The notes under the pieces are model-generated. The model searched no databases, was not told where the DNA came from, and saw only the letters and a list, made by a program, of their open reading frames with translations. Of a stretch of 64,000 nt of DNA, positions 1 through 8,555 are shown piece after piece; position 1 is the first letter of the stretch, and every line of letters starts with the position of its first letter. Both the position numbers and the translations under genes were made by a program. Location: assembly GCF_004770055.1 (NCBI RefSeq), contig NZ_RQEP01000019.1:496001-560000 (forward strand), given 5' to 3'. Source of the DNA: Leptospira semungkisensis. Its GTDB lineage: Bacteria; Spirochaetota; Leptospiria; Leptospirales; Leptospiraceae.

Positions 1-2044
1 TGATGAATCTTTTATAGATTTTTATGGAGATGAGGCTTCTTTCAGAAAGCATAGGACTGATAATATTGCCGTTCTTTGGTCTTTAACAAAGATCTTGGCT
101 CTCCCCGGCCTAAGATTAGGAGTGCTTCTAGCTAATCCGAAGATATCGGAACAAATATCCAAACAAATTCCGGACTGGAATGTAAATACGCTCAGCGCAT
201 CCGTATTAGAAAGGTTCGGAAGAGATAAAGACTTCATTCTAGAAACAAGAAAGAAAGTGTCAGAATGGAAGACTTCTCTCCAAGAGGAATTGCGCAAACT
301 CGAAATATTTAAAGTTTACGCAAGCAATGCGAACTTTCTTTTATTAGAGATTCTAGATGATTTCATTTCTTCCGAGGATTTAACCCGAAGAATGTTAAAA
401 GAATTCGGAATTGGAATAAGAAGCTGCGACAATTTTGAAGGTTTAGGAAAACATCATATTCGAGTTGCCATTAGAACTCCTGAAGAAAATGCAAGATTGA
501 TAGATGCATTCGCTTCCGTGTTCCAGAAGAAGAACAATCGAACTCCTAAAAACAAACGTAAGCCAGCACTGATGCTGCAAGGCACGGCTTCCAATGTGGG
601 AAAAAGTATTTTAACGACCGCATTATGCAGAATACTCACCCAGGATGGCTTGAGAATCGCCCCGTTCAAGTCTCAAAATATGGCATTGAATTCATTCGTA
701 ACGTATGACGGAGCCGAGATCGGAAGAGCACAGGCCTTGCAAGCCCAGGCCTGCAAAATACAAGCCGATTATAGGATGAATCCAATACTCCTTAAACCTT
801 CTAGCGAGAAAGATTCACAAGTCATTCTAAACGGAAAACCTGTGGATGCGATGGACTTTAGAGAGTATATGAAATTCAAGGCGAGCGCATTCAATGAAGT
901 AAAGAAATCTTATGATTCTTTGTCGGAGGAATTCGATCTTGTAGTTTTAGAAGGAGCCGGAGGAATATCCGAAGTCAATCTAAAAGAGAAAGATATCGTC
1001 AACATGAGAATGGCCGAATATGCAAAGGCCAAAGTATTACTGATCGGTAATATAGATCACGGAGGAGTGTTCGGTTCTTTTGTAGGAAGCATGGAGACAC
1101 TCTCAGAATGGGAAAGGAAACTTGTCGCCGGATTTATTATCAATCGATTCAGAGGAATAAAGCAGCTTTTAGATCCTGGGATACAGTATTTAGAAGAAAC
1201 TACCGGAAAGAAAGTCTTCGGCATTGTCCCTTTTTTAAATCATCTAGGACTTCCGGAAGAAGATTCTTTAGAATTTAAATCCGGAAGTTTAAATGACAAT
1301 TCTCCATTAGGAGACCGGATCGATATAGCTTTAATCGATACTCCCAGAATCTCGAATCATACCGATTTGGATGCATTACGGATTGAACCGGATGTAAGAG
1401 TCAGGATCGTAACCAGAAGAGAAGAGCTCGGATCTCCGGACGTGATCATTCTTCCTGGAAGTAAGAACGTAATCACAGATCTGGATTACTTAAAAGAATC
1501 AGGAATCTTCGAAGACATTTTAAATTTTCATAAAGAAGGAAAAACGGAGATCATCGGAATCTGCGGTGGATACCAAATGCTTGGACAATCCGTTCATGAT
1601 CCTTTTAAAATAGAAAGCAATCGAGGATCCGCATCGGGTCTGGGATTGATTGAGATCCGCACAACCTTAGAAAAGGAAAAATATCTGAAGCAGACGGAAG
1701 GTTATCATCTTCCTTCTAAAAAGAAAGTGATCGGTTATGAAATACATCACGGGGTCACGCAGGCAAACTCCAATCTTCAGATCCTCTTTCAAAACTCTAT
1801 GGGAGAGGCGATCGGTCATGAAGGAATTTCGGAAAATATATGGGGGACTTACCTACACGGAGTCTTTGACGAAGATGAATTCAGACGTTGGTTCTTGGAT
1901 AGGATTCGAGTAAAAAAAGGAATGAGACCCTTCGAAAAGGTCCAAGCAAAGTATGAATTAGAGACAAACCTAGATCGATTGGCAAAGGAAGTGAGAGAGT
2001 CGTTGGATATGGATATGATCTATAGGATACTCGAAATCCAATGA
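1..2044 (+). CDS. cobQ: CobD-type aminotransferase fused to cobyric acid synthase CobQ (5' truncated)
   Basis: The reading frame is open from base 2, so the gene starts before the window. The N-terminal part is the end of a class I/II PLP aminotransferase like threonine-phosphate decarboxylase (CobD): DEAS..., then SLTKILALPGLRLG, which holds the PLP-binding lysine. From about codon 180 it becomes cobyric acid synthase: P-loop GTASNVGKS, then FKSQNMALNS, EGAGGISEVNL and a C-terminal glutamine amidotransferase domain with catalytic Cys in GICGGYQMLG and a His in YLHGVFD. CobQ amidates adenosylcobyrinate side chains using glutamine and ATP; CobD makes the aminopropanol phosphate arm, so the fusion joins consecutive steps. 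The stop overlaps the next gene (ATGA), showing an operon. No frameshift is seen between the two domains. Confidence 0.93.
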   Translation, partial: DESFIDFYGDEASFRKHRTDNIAVLWSLTKILALPGLRLGVLLANPKISEQISKQIPDWNVNTLSASVLERFGRDKDFILETRKKVSEWKTSLQEELRKLEIFKVYASNANFLLLEILDDFISSEDLTRRMLKEFGIGIRSCDNFEGLGKHHIRVAIRTPEENARLIDAFASVFQKKNNRTPKNKRKPALMLQGTASNVGKSILTTALCRILTQDGLRIAPFKSQNMALNSFVTYDGAEIGRAQALQAQACKIQADYRMNPILLKPSSEKDSQVILNGKPVDAMDFREYMKFKASAFNEVKKSYDSLSEEFDLVVLEGAGGISEVNLKEKDIVNMRMAEYAKAKVLLIGNIDHGGVFGSFVGSMETLSEWERKLVAGFIINRFRGIKQLLDPGIQYLEETTGKKVFGIVPFLNHLGLPEEDSLEFKSGSLNDNSPLGDRIDIALIDTPRISNHTDLDALRIEPDVRVRIVTRREELGSPDVIILPGSKNVITDLDYLKESGIFEDILNFHKEGKTEIIGICGGYQMLGQSVHDPFKIESNRGSASGLGLIEIRTTLEKEKYLKQTEGYHLPSKKKVIGYEIHHGVTQANSNLQILFQNSMGEAIGHEGISENIWGTYLHGVFDEDEFRRWFLDRIRVKKGMRPFEKVQAKYELETNLDRLAKEVRESLDMDMIYRILEIQ

Positions 2045-3030
2045 ATTCAATTTGGCTGATCCCTGCATCGATACTATTAGACTTGGGACTCGGAGACCCG
2101 CAAGGACTCCCCCATCCTGTGAGGCTTATGGGAAAATTTTCTCGTTTTCTGGAAAGAATAACAAGAATTGCAATCCCTTCTTATTCTTTCATAGCCGGAC
2201 TTCTCACAGCAATTATCGTTTATTCAGCTTCATTCTTCTTGCCATGGCTTTTACTAAAATTGTTCTCGGAGATCCATCCTTTTCTAGAAGCGATACTTTC
2301 TGTTTTTCTAATATATACCAGCATCGCCTTAAAAGACTTAATCGACCATAGCAAGGAAGTTTATTTTTCTTTAAAAGAAGGAAATCTGCAAAAAGCAAGA
2401 GAAAGAGTCGGAAGGATCGTAGGAAGAGACACGGAATCTCTTTCCGAACAAGAAATCGTGAGAGCAACTGTCGAAAGCATCGGCGAAAACCTCGTGGATG
2501 GGATTACCGCTCCACTATTCTTTGCAGCAATAGGAGGTCCAGCCTGGGCTGTCTTATACAGAGCTATCAACACTTTAGATTCTCTTTTCGGATATAAGAA
2601 TTCAACATACATTAAATTCGGTTGGACCTCTGCAAGAGTCGATGATCTTGCCAACTATATTCCAGCGAGGATCACCGCTCCTCTACTTTCAATCTCTTCC
2701 GGTTTGATTGGTTTTTCTGTGATGAGTTCTTTGCGAATCCTTTTTAAGGACGGCCGTAAGAACCCAAGTCCTAATTCGGGCCTTTCAGAAGCAGCTCTTG
2801 CAGGGGCATTGAAAGTCCAACTTGGAGGTAGAAACTACTATCATGGGATCTTAAGTGAAAAACCGAAGATCGGCGAGCCGAGGGAAGAATTAAGTGCTCA
2901 GAAAATCTTAGATGCAAACAAAATCATAGTGATCACTGCGATACTCACCTCCATCGTTTACTTAGTGGCGATAAAATTATTTTCCCATCTATTCGAATAT
3001 CTACCATCTCTTAGAGTCTTTTCATCATGA
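2041..3030 (+). CDS. cbiB: Adenosylcobinamide-phosphate synthase CbiB/CobD
   Basis: Integral membrane protein of 329 residues that joins (R)-1-amino-2-propanol (phosphate) to adenosylcobyrate. Family signatures are visible: an N-terminal LDLGLGDPQGLPHPVRLMG, a central ESIGENLVDGITAPLFFA and YKNSTYIKFGWTSARVDDLANYIPAR region, and a C-terminal GLSEAALAGALKVQLGG. Several hydrophobic helices lie at about residues 45-100 and 285-315. Its start overlaps the cobQ stop and its stop overlaps the cobC start by 4 bases each, so translation is probably coupled. The order CobD/CobQ, CbiB, CobC matches the late, nucleotide-loop part of cobalamin synthesis. Confidence 0.95.
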   Translation: MNSIWLIPASILLDLGLGDPQGLPHPVRLMGKFSRFLERITRIAIPSYSFIAGLLTAIIVYSASFFLPWLLLKLFSEIHPFLEAILSVFLIYTSIALKDLIDHSKEVYFSLKEGNLQKARERVGRIVGRDTESLSEQEIVRATVESIGENLVDGITAPLFFAAIGGPAWAVLYRAINTLDSLFGYKNSTYIKFGWTSARVDDLANYIPARITAPLLSISSGLIGFSVMSSLRILFKDGRKNPSPNSGLSEAALAGALKVQLGGRNYYHGILSEKPKIGEPREELSAQKILDANKIIVITAILTSIVYLVAIKLFSHLFEYLPSLRVFSS

Positions 3031-3626
3031 CACAACAAGAACGCCAATTATATATATTCAGACATGGAGAAACAGATTGGAATATAGAAGGACGACTCCA
3101 AGGACATAAAGAAAGTAAATTAAACAAAAACGGCATATACCAAGCAGAAATATTAGCAAAGAGACTAAAAGATATCAATTTGGAGATCCTCTTCAGCAGT
3201 GACCTATTGAGAGCAAAAGAAACGTCTTTGATTATATCAAAATTTTTGAAAATAGATGTAATTTACCATACTGGATTAAGAGAAATATATTCAGGAGAGG
3301 CACAAGGAATCCTCGAATCGGATCTAATTCATAAATTTGGCAAAGAAACATATTTGAAATGGAAGGAAGATGACAATGAGTCTGGATCATTCCGATTTCC
3401 TGGAGGAGAATCCAAGAAAGAAGCAAGCGATCGAATTTCTCAAACTGTAAAGGATCTAGTCCGAATTTATAATAAAACTAAAATCGGAATTTGCACTCAT
3501 GGTTTCGTAATGAAACAATTTTGTGAAAAGTTTTCCGGCAAAACAATGCATGAAAGAAAGATCGAAAATTGTGAAATAAGAAGGCTTATCTATCTCGAAC
3601 AAGAGGAAAGAATTTTAAACGTTTAA
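3027..3626 (+). CDS. cobC: Histidine phosphatase, probable alpha-ribazole phosphatase CobC
   Basis: A 199-residue phosphoglycerate-mutase-like phosphatase. The catalytic RHGETDWN motif is at residues 13-20, and the second conserved histidine is in GICTHGFVMKQF near residue 158. In cobalamin synthesis this family removes phosphate from alpha-ribazole 5'-phosphate or adenosylcobalamin phosphate. The sequence alone would only support a generic histidine phosphatase; the specific role comes from its place as the last gene of the operon, overlapping cbiB by 4 bases. No clear intrinsic terminator follows; the next element is the riboswitch. Confidence 0.85.
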   Translation: MTQQERQLYIFRHGETDWNIEGRLQGHKESKLNKNGIYQAEILAKRLKDINLEILFSSDLLRAKETSLIISKFLKIDVIYHTGLREIYSGEAQGILESDLIHKFGKETYLKWKEDDNESGSFRFPGGESKKEASDRISQTVKDLVRIYNKTKIGICTHGFVMKQFCEKFSGKTMHERKIENCEIRRLIYLEQEERILNV

Positions 3627-3679
3627 TAATTCTTTAATCATCTAATTCAATTTTTTATTGTAAGAATATATTTCCCAAA

Positions 3680-3870
3680 AACTATGGACCTAACTTTTAG
3701 GATGAAGTTGGGTGCAAATCCCGCGCTGACCCGCAACTGTGATTCGATTTCCTTAGATATCGAAAAGCCAGATCTCCCTGCGAACTTAAACCTCGAGGAT
3801 AGGTAATTCGCAATTCTCGCCTCGCACGTCCGTGCTATCGCGAAGGGCCCCAAAAGTTAAAATTCGGGGC
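3680..3870 (+). promoter_or_regulatory. Cobalamin (B12) riboswitch
   Basis: Within a 349-base gene-free stretch. The conserved core GGGTGCAAATCC...GCTGACCCGCAACTGTGA lies at 3710-3742, and the B12 box GCCAGATCTCCCTGC at 3767-3781. Small hairpins follow: gcgaa/ttcgc (3780-3811) and GCAC-gtcc-GTGC near 3823-3834. A GC-rich pairing, gggcccc with ggggctc (about 3845-3873), has no U-tract after it, so control may act on translation or by an alternative fold rather than by a simple terminator. It lies 100-300 bases upstream of the TonB receptor and should repress it when cobalamin is plentiful. A -10-like TATATT is at 3667-3672; its -35 is poor. Confidence 0.93.
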
Positions 3871-3975
3871 TCCCGAACCAAAAGAATGACAAAGACAGAA
3901 ACATTATAATATATAAATATATTTATATTATTTCAACTAACACATGTTAACTCTTTTAGGTTTCGGAATTTTCCC

Positions 3976-6147
3976 ATGGAAACGGATGGAACAATGAAAA
4001 AACCTATATTCCGATATATCGGAATGCTAATGGTCACGTATTTTCTTAGCGAGATGCAAGGCACTTTGAACGCTCAGGATCCTGTAGATCAATCAGAAAA
4101 GAATAAGAAATCAGACGCTGAAAAACAAAAGCAGGAATTAGTTAAGAAGATCTCCGAATACAAACCGGATGCGATCGTGATCCGGGACAGAAGATCCAAT
4201 CTTATAGGCATAGCCTCTTCCGCCAGTGAAGGAGTGGTAGGCTCAGACCAGATCAGAACGAGGCCTATCTTAAGAGCGGGAGAAGTAGCTGAGCTCGTTC
4301 CCGGAGTGATCGTAACTCAACATAGCGGCGGAGGAAAAGCGAATCAATTCTTTCTAAGAGGATTCAACCTGGATCATGGAACCGACCTGGCAACCAGCGT
4401 AGAAGGTATGCCAGTAAACAATCCAAGCCATGCCCATGGACAAGGATATACCGACCTCAACTTTCTTATTCCGGAATTAGTTGAGCAAATGCAATATAAG
4501 AAAGGGGTTTATTATGCAGACCAGGGAGACTTTGCTTCTGCAGGTGCATTCAATATTTCTTATTTTAAAAGCCTATCTAAAGGAATAGCAAATGTGGAAG
4601 GCGGAACTCTTGGCTATGCAAGAGCCTTAATCGCAAAATCCTATAAGGTTGGTCCAGGAGATCTATTGTACGCAGTAGATTCTTCACATAATGACGGACC
4701 TTGGGTGATCCCGGATAATTTACGAAAGGCAAATGGTGTATTGAGCTACTCTATCGGAGACAAGCTTAAAGGGATTAGCATTAGTGCAATGGGCTATAAG
4801 GGCTCATGGCATTCAACGGATCAAATCCCCAAAAGAGCAATTGCAGATGGAAAGGATCCCTATGATCCGAACTCCGACGGCTTAAGTAGATTCGAGAGCG
4901 TAGATAAAACGGATGGCGGTTGGTCGAATCGTGCAAGCGTCAATTTAGAGGCGCATCATATTGATAAAGACCATGAGGCAAAAACCCAACTCTACGGGAT
5001 ATATTACGATTTAAGATTATTCTCAAATATGACTTATTATTTGGACGATCATGAAAGAGGCGACCAACACGAACAAATGGACAGACGAACGGTAGTCGGA
5101 AGTAAATCTAGCTATAAGAGCATAAATGAAATCTTCGGATTAAAAATGGAGAATACTGTAGGACTTCAAATAAGAAGAGATTATATCCTCGACGGATTAT
5201 TCCATACGGAGAGCCGCGCCAGATTAGAAACAATGAAGGAAGATAGTATCGTCCAGATGAGTACTGGGGCATATTATGAAAATAAAATACAATGGGCCAA
5301 GAAATTTAGAACCATCTTAGGTGTTAGAGGAGATACATACGATTTTAAAGTAGACGATCTTCAGACATTTACTTCCTCCAGAAGGATTGCCGCTATTTAT
5401 AGTCCCAAAGGAAGTTTCGTATTCGGTCCTTGGCTTAAAACTGAATTTTATATCAGCGCTGGAAAGGGTTTTCATAGTAATGACGCGCGTGGAGTCGTGT
5501 TAAAGCAAAATCCAGCCGATCCGTTAGTAAGAACAAGCGGGGGAGAATTCGGATTAAGAACGGAGCCTGTGAGTGGCTGGCAATCCACATTCTCTATCTG
5601 GCAGTTAGATATGGACTCCGAGTTATTATTCACTGGAGATAACGCAACAACTGAACCGAGTCGTCCAAGCACGAGAAAAGGGATAGAATGGGCAAACTAC
5701 TATTCGTTCCGATCCTGGTTGATGATAGATGCTGACTTTGCCACATCAAGGTCTAGATTCAGAGATACAGATCCTGCAGGAAATTATATCCCTGGATCGA
5801 TCCGGAGCACATTCGCCTCAGGAATTACATTAAGAGATCTTGATGGATATTTTGGATCTATTCGAGTCAGATATTTCGGCCCCCGATCCTTGATCGAAGA
5901 CAACTCAGAACATTCTGCGGCAAGCACTACAGTCAATCTTCAAATCGGAAAGAGTTTTGGAGAAGATTGGAATTTGGTTTTTGAAGTATTCAATTTACTG
6001 AATGCTAGGGTAAGTGATATAGATTATTATTACGCTTCTCGACTTAAGAATGAACCGGTGGGTCCGAATGATGGAGGTTACAATGATATCCACACTCACC
6101 CAGCCCTTCCAAGATCAGTACGTATTTCCGTTAGATCGACTTTCTAA
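3976..6147 (+). CDS. TonB-dependent outer-membrane receptor, riboswitch-controlled
   Basis: A 723-residue outer-membrane receptor. A hydrophobic signal segment (about residues 10-33, ending LNAQDP) is followed by a plug domain (about 75-210) with RPILRAGEVAELVPGVIV, FFLRGFNLDHGTDLATSVEG and NNPSHAHGQGYTDLNF, then a long beta-barrel ending in an aromatic C-terminus (SVRISVRSTF). Two starts are possible: ATG at 3976, or ATG at 3994, which has GGATGG just upstream and gives the more usual signal peptide. The cobalamin riboswitch in front points to uptake of cobalamin, a cobinoid or cobalt (inference). The plug resembles a wider proteobacterial receptor group more than E. coli BtuB. The gene converges on the kinase operon, 10 bases away. 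Confidence 0.92.
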   Translation: METDGTMKKPIFRYIGMLMVTYFLSEMQGTLNAQDPVDQSEKNKKSDAEKQKQELVKKISEYKPDAIVIRDRRSNLIGIASSASEGVVGSDQIRTRPILRAGEVAELVPGVIVTQHSGGGKANQFFLRGFNLDHGTDLATSVEGMPVNNPSHAHGQGYTDLNFLIPELVEQMQYKKGVYYADQGDFASAGAFNISYFKSLSKGIANVEGGTLGYARALIAKSYKVGPGDLLYAVDSSHNDGPWVIPDNLRKANGVLSYSIGDKLKGISISAMGYKGSWHSTDQIPKRAIADGKDPYDPNSDGLSRFESVDKTDGGWSNRASVNLEAHHIDKDHEAKTQLYGIYYDLRLFSNMTYYLDDHERGDQHEQMDRRTVVGSKSSYKSINEIFGLKMENTVGLQIRRDYILDGLFHTESRARLETMKEDSIVQMSTGAYYENKIQWAKKFRTILGVRGDTYDFKVDDLQTFTSSRRIAAIYSPKGSFVFGPWLKTEFYISAGKGFHSNDARGVVLKQNPADPLVRTSGGEFGLRTEPVSGWQSTFSIWQLDMDSELLFTGDNATTEPSRPSTRKGIEWANYYSFRSWLMIDADFATSRSRFRDTDPAGNYIPGSIRSTFASGITLRDLDGYFGSIRVRYFGPRSLIEDNSEHSAASTTVNLQIGKSFGEDWNLVFEVFNLLNARVSDIDYYYASRLKNEPVGPNDGGYNDIHTHPALPRSVRISVRSTF

Positions 6148-6157
6148 ACTTAGTTGA

Positions 6158-6907
6158 TTATCTTTTCACCAAGTCCCGAATTACCAAGATATGGTCCACA
6201 TCCACTTCTTGGATTTCGGGAAGAGTTTTAGTAATTGTAAGGACCTCAGTAGTCAAACCATTCTTTGATACGAGTAACCCATGAGAAGGAACCCCACGAT
6301 TCTCTGAAACGTCCTCTAACTTGAAATCGTTCTCTTCCGATAGATTTTTAACTCTTAGAACTTCTTGCAGTGGCTTTCCAAGAGCTTCTTCCTCCATCCA
6401 ACCGGTCATTTTTTCTGCAGCCGGATTCATAAAAGATATAAGACCGAGCGAATTAGAAGCAATAATCCCTTCTTCCAGATTCCTTAGTTCTTCGGAAACC
6501 ATCCTTTCTTCTTCCATGAGCTCATGATCGATCTGGTATTTGTACAATATCAATTCAATGATAATCTGAAGTTCCCTTGTTTGGAAAGGTTTAAGAATAT
6601 AAGCGTTCGGCTCCGTCAATTTAGCTCTTTGGATCGTTTGCGCATCGGAAGATGCAGTAAGATAGATAATAGGTACGTCTAAGAATTTTCGGATTCTCTT
6701 AGCAGCGTCTACTCCGTCCAAGTAACCGTTCTCTAAAATAATATCCATTAAGATCAGATCAGGTTGCATAGAAATTGCCTGCTTCACTGCCACTTCTCCA
6801 GTTGCAGCTATGATAGGCTCGGGATAGCCCATTCTGATCAAGCGTTGCTTTAAATCCTGCGCAACCAATCCCTCGTCTTCTACGATAAGTATCCTAGTAT
6901 TTTTCAT
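6158..6907 (-). CDS. Response regulator with C-terminal PAS domain
   Basis: 249 residues. An N-terminal receiver domain (about 1-120) carries the acidic pocket (ILIVEDEG), phospho-acceptor Asp in LILMDIIL, Thr in YLTAS and Lys in YILKPF. After a short helical linker comes a PAS domain (about 140-245, SNSLGLISFMNPAAEKMTGW). There is no DNA-binding or enzymatic output, so it probably acts as a phosphorelay intermediate or protein-interaction switch. It is the last gene of a four-gene minus-strand operon, overlapping its upstream neighbour by 4 bases. The acceptor residues are intact. Which kinase phosphorylates it cannot be told from sequence; the two kinases upstream are the obvious candidates. 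Confidence 0.9.
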   Translation of the reverse strand: MKNTRILIVEDEGLVAQDLKQRLIRMGYPEPIIAATGEVAVKQAISMQPDLILMDIILENGYLDGVDAAKRIRKFLDVPIIYLTASSDAQTIQRAKLTEPNAYILKPFQTRELQIIIELILYKYQIDHELMEEERMVSEELRNLEEGIIASNSLGLISFMNPAAEKMTGWMEEEALGKPLQEVLRVKNLSEENDFKLEDVSENRGVPSHGLLVSKNGLTTEVLTITKTLPEIQEVDVDHILVIRDLVKR

Positions 6908-7383
6908 GCCCCCACCTTTTTAGAAGAAGGGTCCACGACGTCCTTCACATACTTCATGACAGTAGAAAGGAGCTTATTATAGACTTTTCTTCTCCTCTCC
7001 ATTTTATGTTTATTTAATGCAATTTCTATCGCTATCTGCAACTCCTTCGTTTGAAAAGGTTTAAGTAAATAACCATAGGGCCTAGTACTTTTACTCCGTA
7101 TCAAGGAAGCTTCGTCCGCATACGCAGTAAGGTAGATAACGGGAACGTCCGCCTTATCCGCCAACTCTTGAACGGTTTCTATCCCGTCATAATCTCCCTT
7201 TGAAAGCATAATATCCATCAGCATCAGATCCGGTTTATCCAGTATCGCCTTTTCTAAGGCTTCATTGCCGGTGGCAGCGATCTTTATCGCTGAATATCCA
7301 AGCCCAGAGAGCCGATTGAAAATATCTTTCGCTACGATATTCTCATCTTCGACGATTAAGATCTTTGCCTGGTTCGTAATCAT
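6904..7383 (-). CDS. Response regulator receiver protein
   Basis: 159 residues, essentially one receiver domain with all key residues: acidic pair in KILIVEDEN, Asp in LMLMDIMLSKGDYDG, Thr in YLTAYADE and Lys in YLLKPFQTKEL. A basic C-terminal tail of about 35 residues has no recognised output domain. It overlaps both neighbours by 4 bases, so it is translationally coupled in the operon. Its sequence is similar to the receiver of the following gene (same LMDI.L..G..DG layout and KPFQT.ELQIAIE), suggesting an in-operon duplication. Probable role is phosphotransfer rather than gene control. Confidence 0.9.
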   Translation of the reverse strand: MITNQAKILIVEDENIVAKDIFNRLSGLGYSAIKIAATGNEALEKAILDKPDLMLMDIMLSKGDYDGIETVQELADKADVPVIYLTAYADEASLIRSKSTRPYGYLLKPFQTKELQIAIEIALNKHKMERRRKVYNKLLSTVMKYVKDVVDPSSKKVGA

Positions 7384-8543
7384 CTTCGAACCCGACTTCT
7401 TTCCCTAAAGACCAGAGTGAACTTGGTCCCATTGCTCTTGTCTAAAGATAAACTTCCATCAATCTGATGTGCCAGAGTATTTACTAATTGTAAGCCAAGA
7501 GAATCGGTTTGCTTATAATCTACTTCCTCCGGAAATCCAACTCCATCGTCTTCTACCGTTAAAAAGTAATCTTCATTAACGATCTTGATAGAAATAGAAA
7601 TCTTCCCTTGAGTCCTTTCCTTAAACCCATATTTCAAAGAGTTCGTAACCAATTCAGTGACGATCAAGCCGCAATGAATGGCAGTATCCAGACTCAGATG
7701 AACACGATCCGCATTTATCTCGAAGTATATCTTAGAGTTCACTCGGTATGTTCTCAGCAAATTCGTCACAAGGCTATTCAGATATTCTTTAAAATCTGTT
7801 TGAGCAAGATCCTCATTCTGGTAAAGGAGCTCATGGATCAAAGCGATAGACTTGATCCTAGACTGGGAATCTTGGAACATCTCTAGACTTCTTCTGTCAG
7901 TGATATAATTTCCTTGAAGGCTCAATATGCTCGAAACGATCTGAAGATTATTCTTCACTCGGTGATGTATTTCACGTAAAAGCACTTCCTTTTCACGAAG
8001 AGAGAGCCTGAGAGCCTCCTCAGCTTTCTTACGTTCCGAGATTTCCATAAGCAATTCGTTATTTACTCGATTCAATTCGGAGGTTCTTTCAACCACTCTC
8101 AGTTCCAGTTCTTCGTGACTTTGTCGAAGAAGTTCCTCCTGAATCCGCAATATCTTGTTTTTCTTATGTAGATCTACGAAAACGGATACCTTTGATTTAA
8201 TAATCTCCGGAGCAAGAGGCTTAACTAAAAAGTCAACAGCGCCGAGAGAATATCCCTTAAACATACCTGTTTCATTATTTCCGTAGGCTGTTAGAAAAAT
8301 AATCGGGATCCTAGAACATTTCTCCCTTTGTCGGATCATAGAGGCCGCTTCGAATCCATCTAGACCGGGCATCCGAACATCCATGAAGATCAGAGCAAAA
8401 TCCTCAGGCTCTTTCAATAGCACCTTAAGAGCATCCTCACCGGAGTTGGCCTTGACCAAATTCAATTCAGGATCCTCTAGAATATGATCCATCACCTGCA
8501 AGTTATCCGGGTTATCATCTACTAGAAGCACATTTACTTTCAT
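7380..8543 (-). CDS. Receiver-histidine kinase (HisKA_2 type)
   Basis: The N-terminal receiver (about residues 1-120, Asp in LIFMDVRMPGLDG, KPLAPE) is followed by a coiled coil (about 125-185) and a HisKA_2 kinase core with phospho-acceptor His in LREIHHRVKNNLQI. The HATPase domain has N-box TELVTNSLKYGF and G-box EDDGVGFPEEV. This kinase class often phosphorylates stand-alone receivers such as the two encoded downstream. Start choice: an ATG at 8555 touches the upstream stop codon, but ATG at 8543 has GGAG six bases ahead and is preferred. Cytoplasmic; no membrane segment is visible. Confidence 0.9.
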   Translation of the reverse strand: MKVNVLLVDDNPDNLQVMDHILEDPELNLVKANSGEDALKVLLKEPEDFALIFMDVRMPGLDGFEAASMIRQREKCSRIPIIFLTAYGNNETGMFKGYSLGAVDFLVKPLAPEIIKSKVSVFVDLHKKNKILRIQEELLRQSHEELELRVVERTSELNRVNNELLMEISERKKAEEALRLSLREKEVLLREIHHRVKNNLQIVSSILSLQGNYITDRRSLEMFQDSQSRIKSIALIHELLYQNEDLAQTDFKEYLNSLVTNLLRTYRVNSKIYFEINADRVHLSLDTAIHCGLIVTELVTNSLKYGFKERTQGKISISIKIVNEDYFLTVEDDGVGFPEEVDYKQTDSLGLQLVNTLAHQIDGSLSLDKSNGTKFTLVFRERSRVRR

Positions 8544-8555
8544 GACTTGCTCCAT

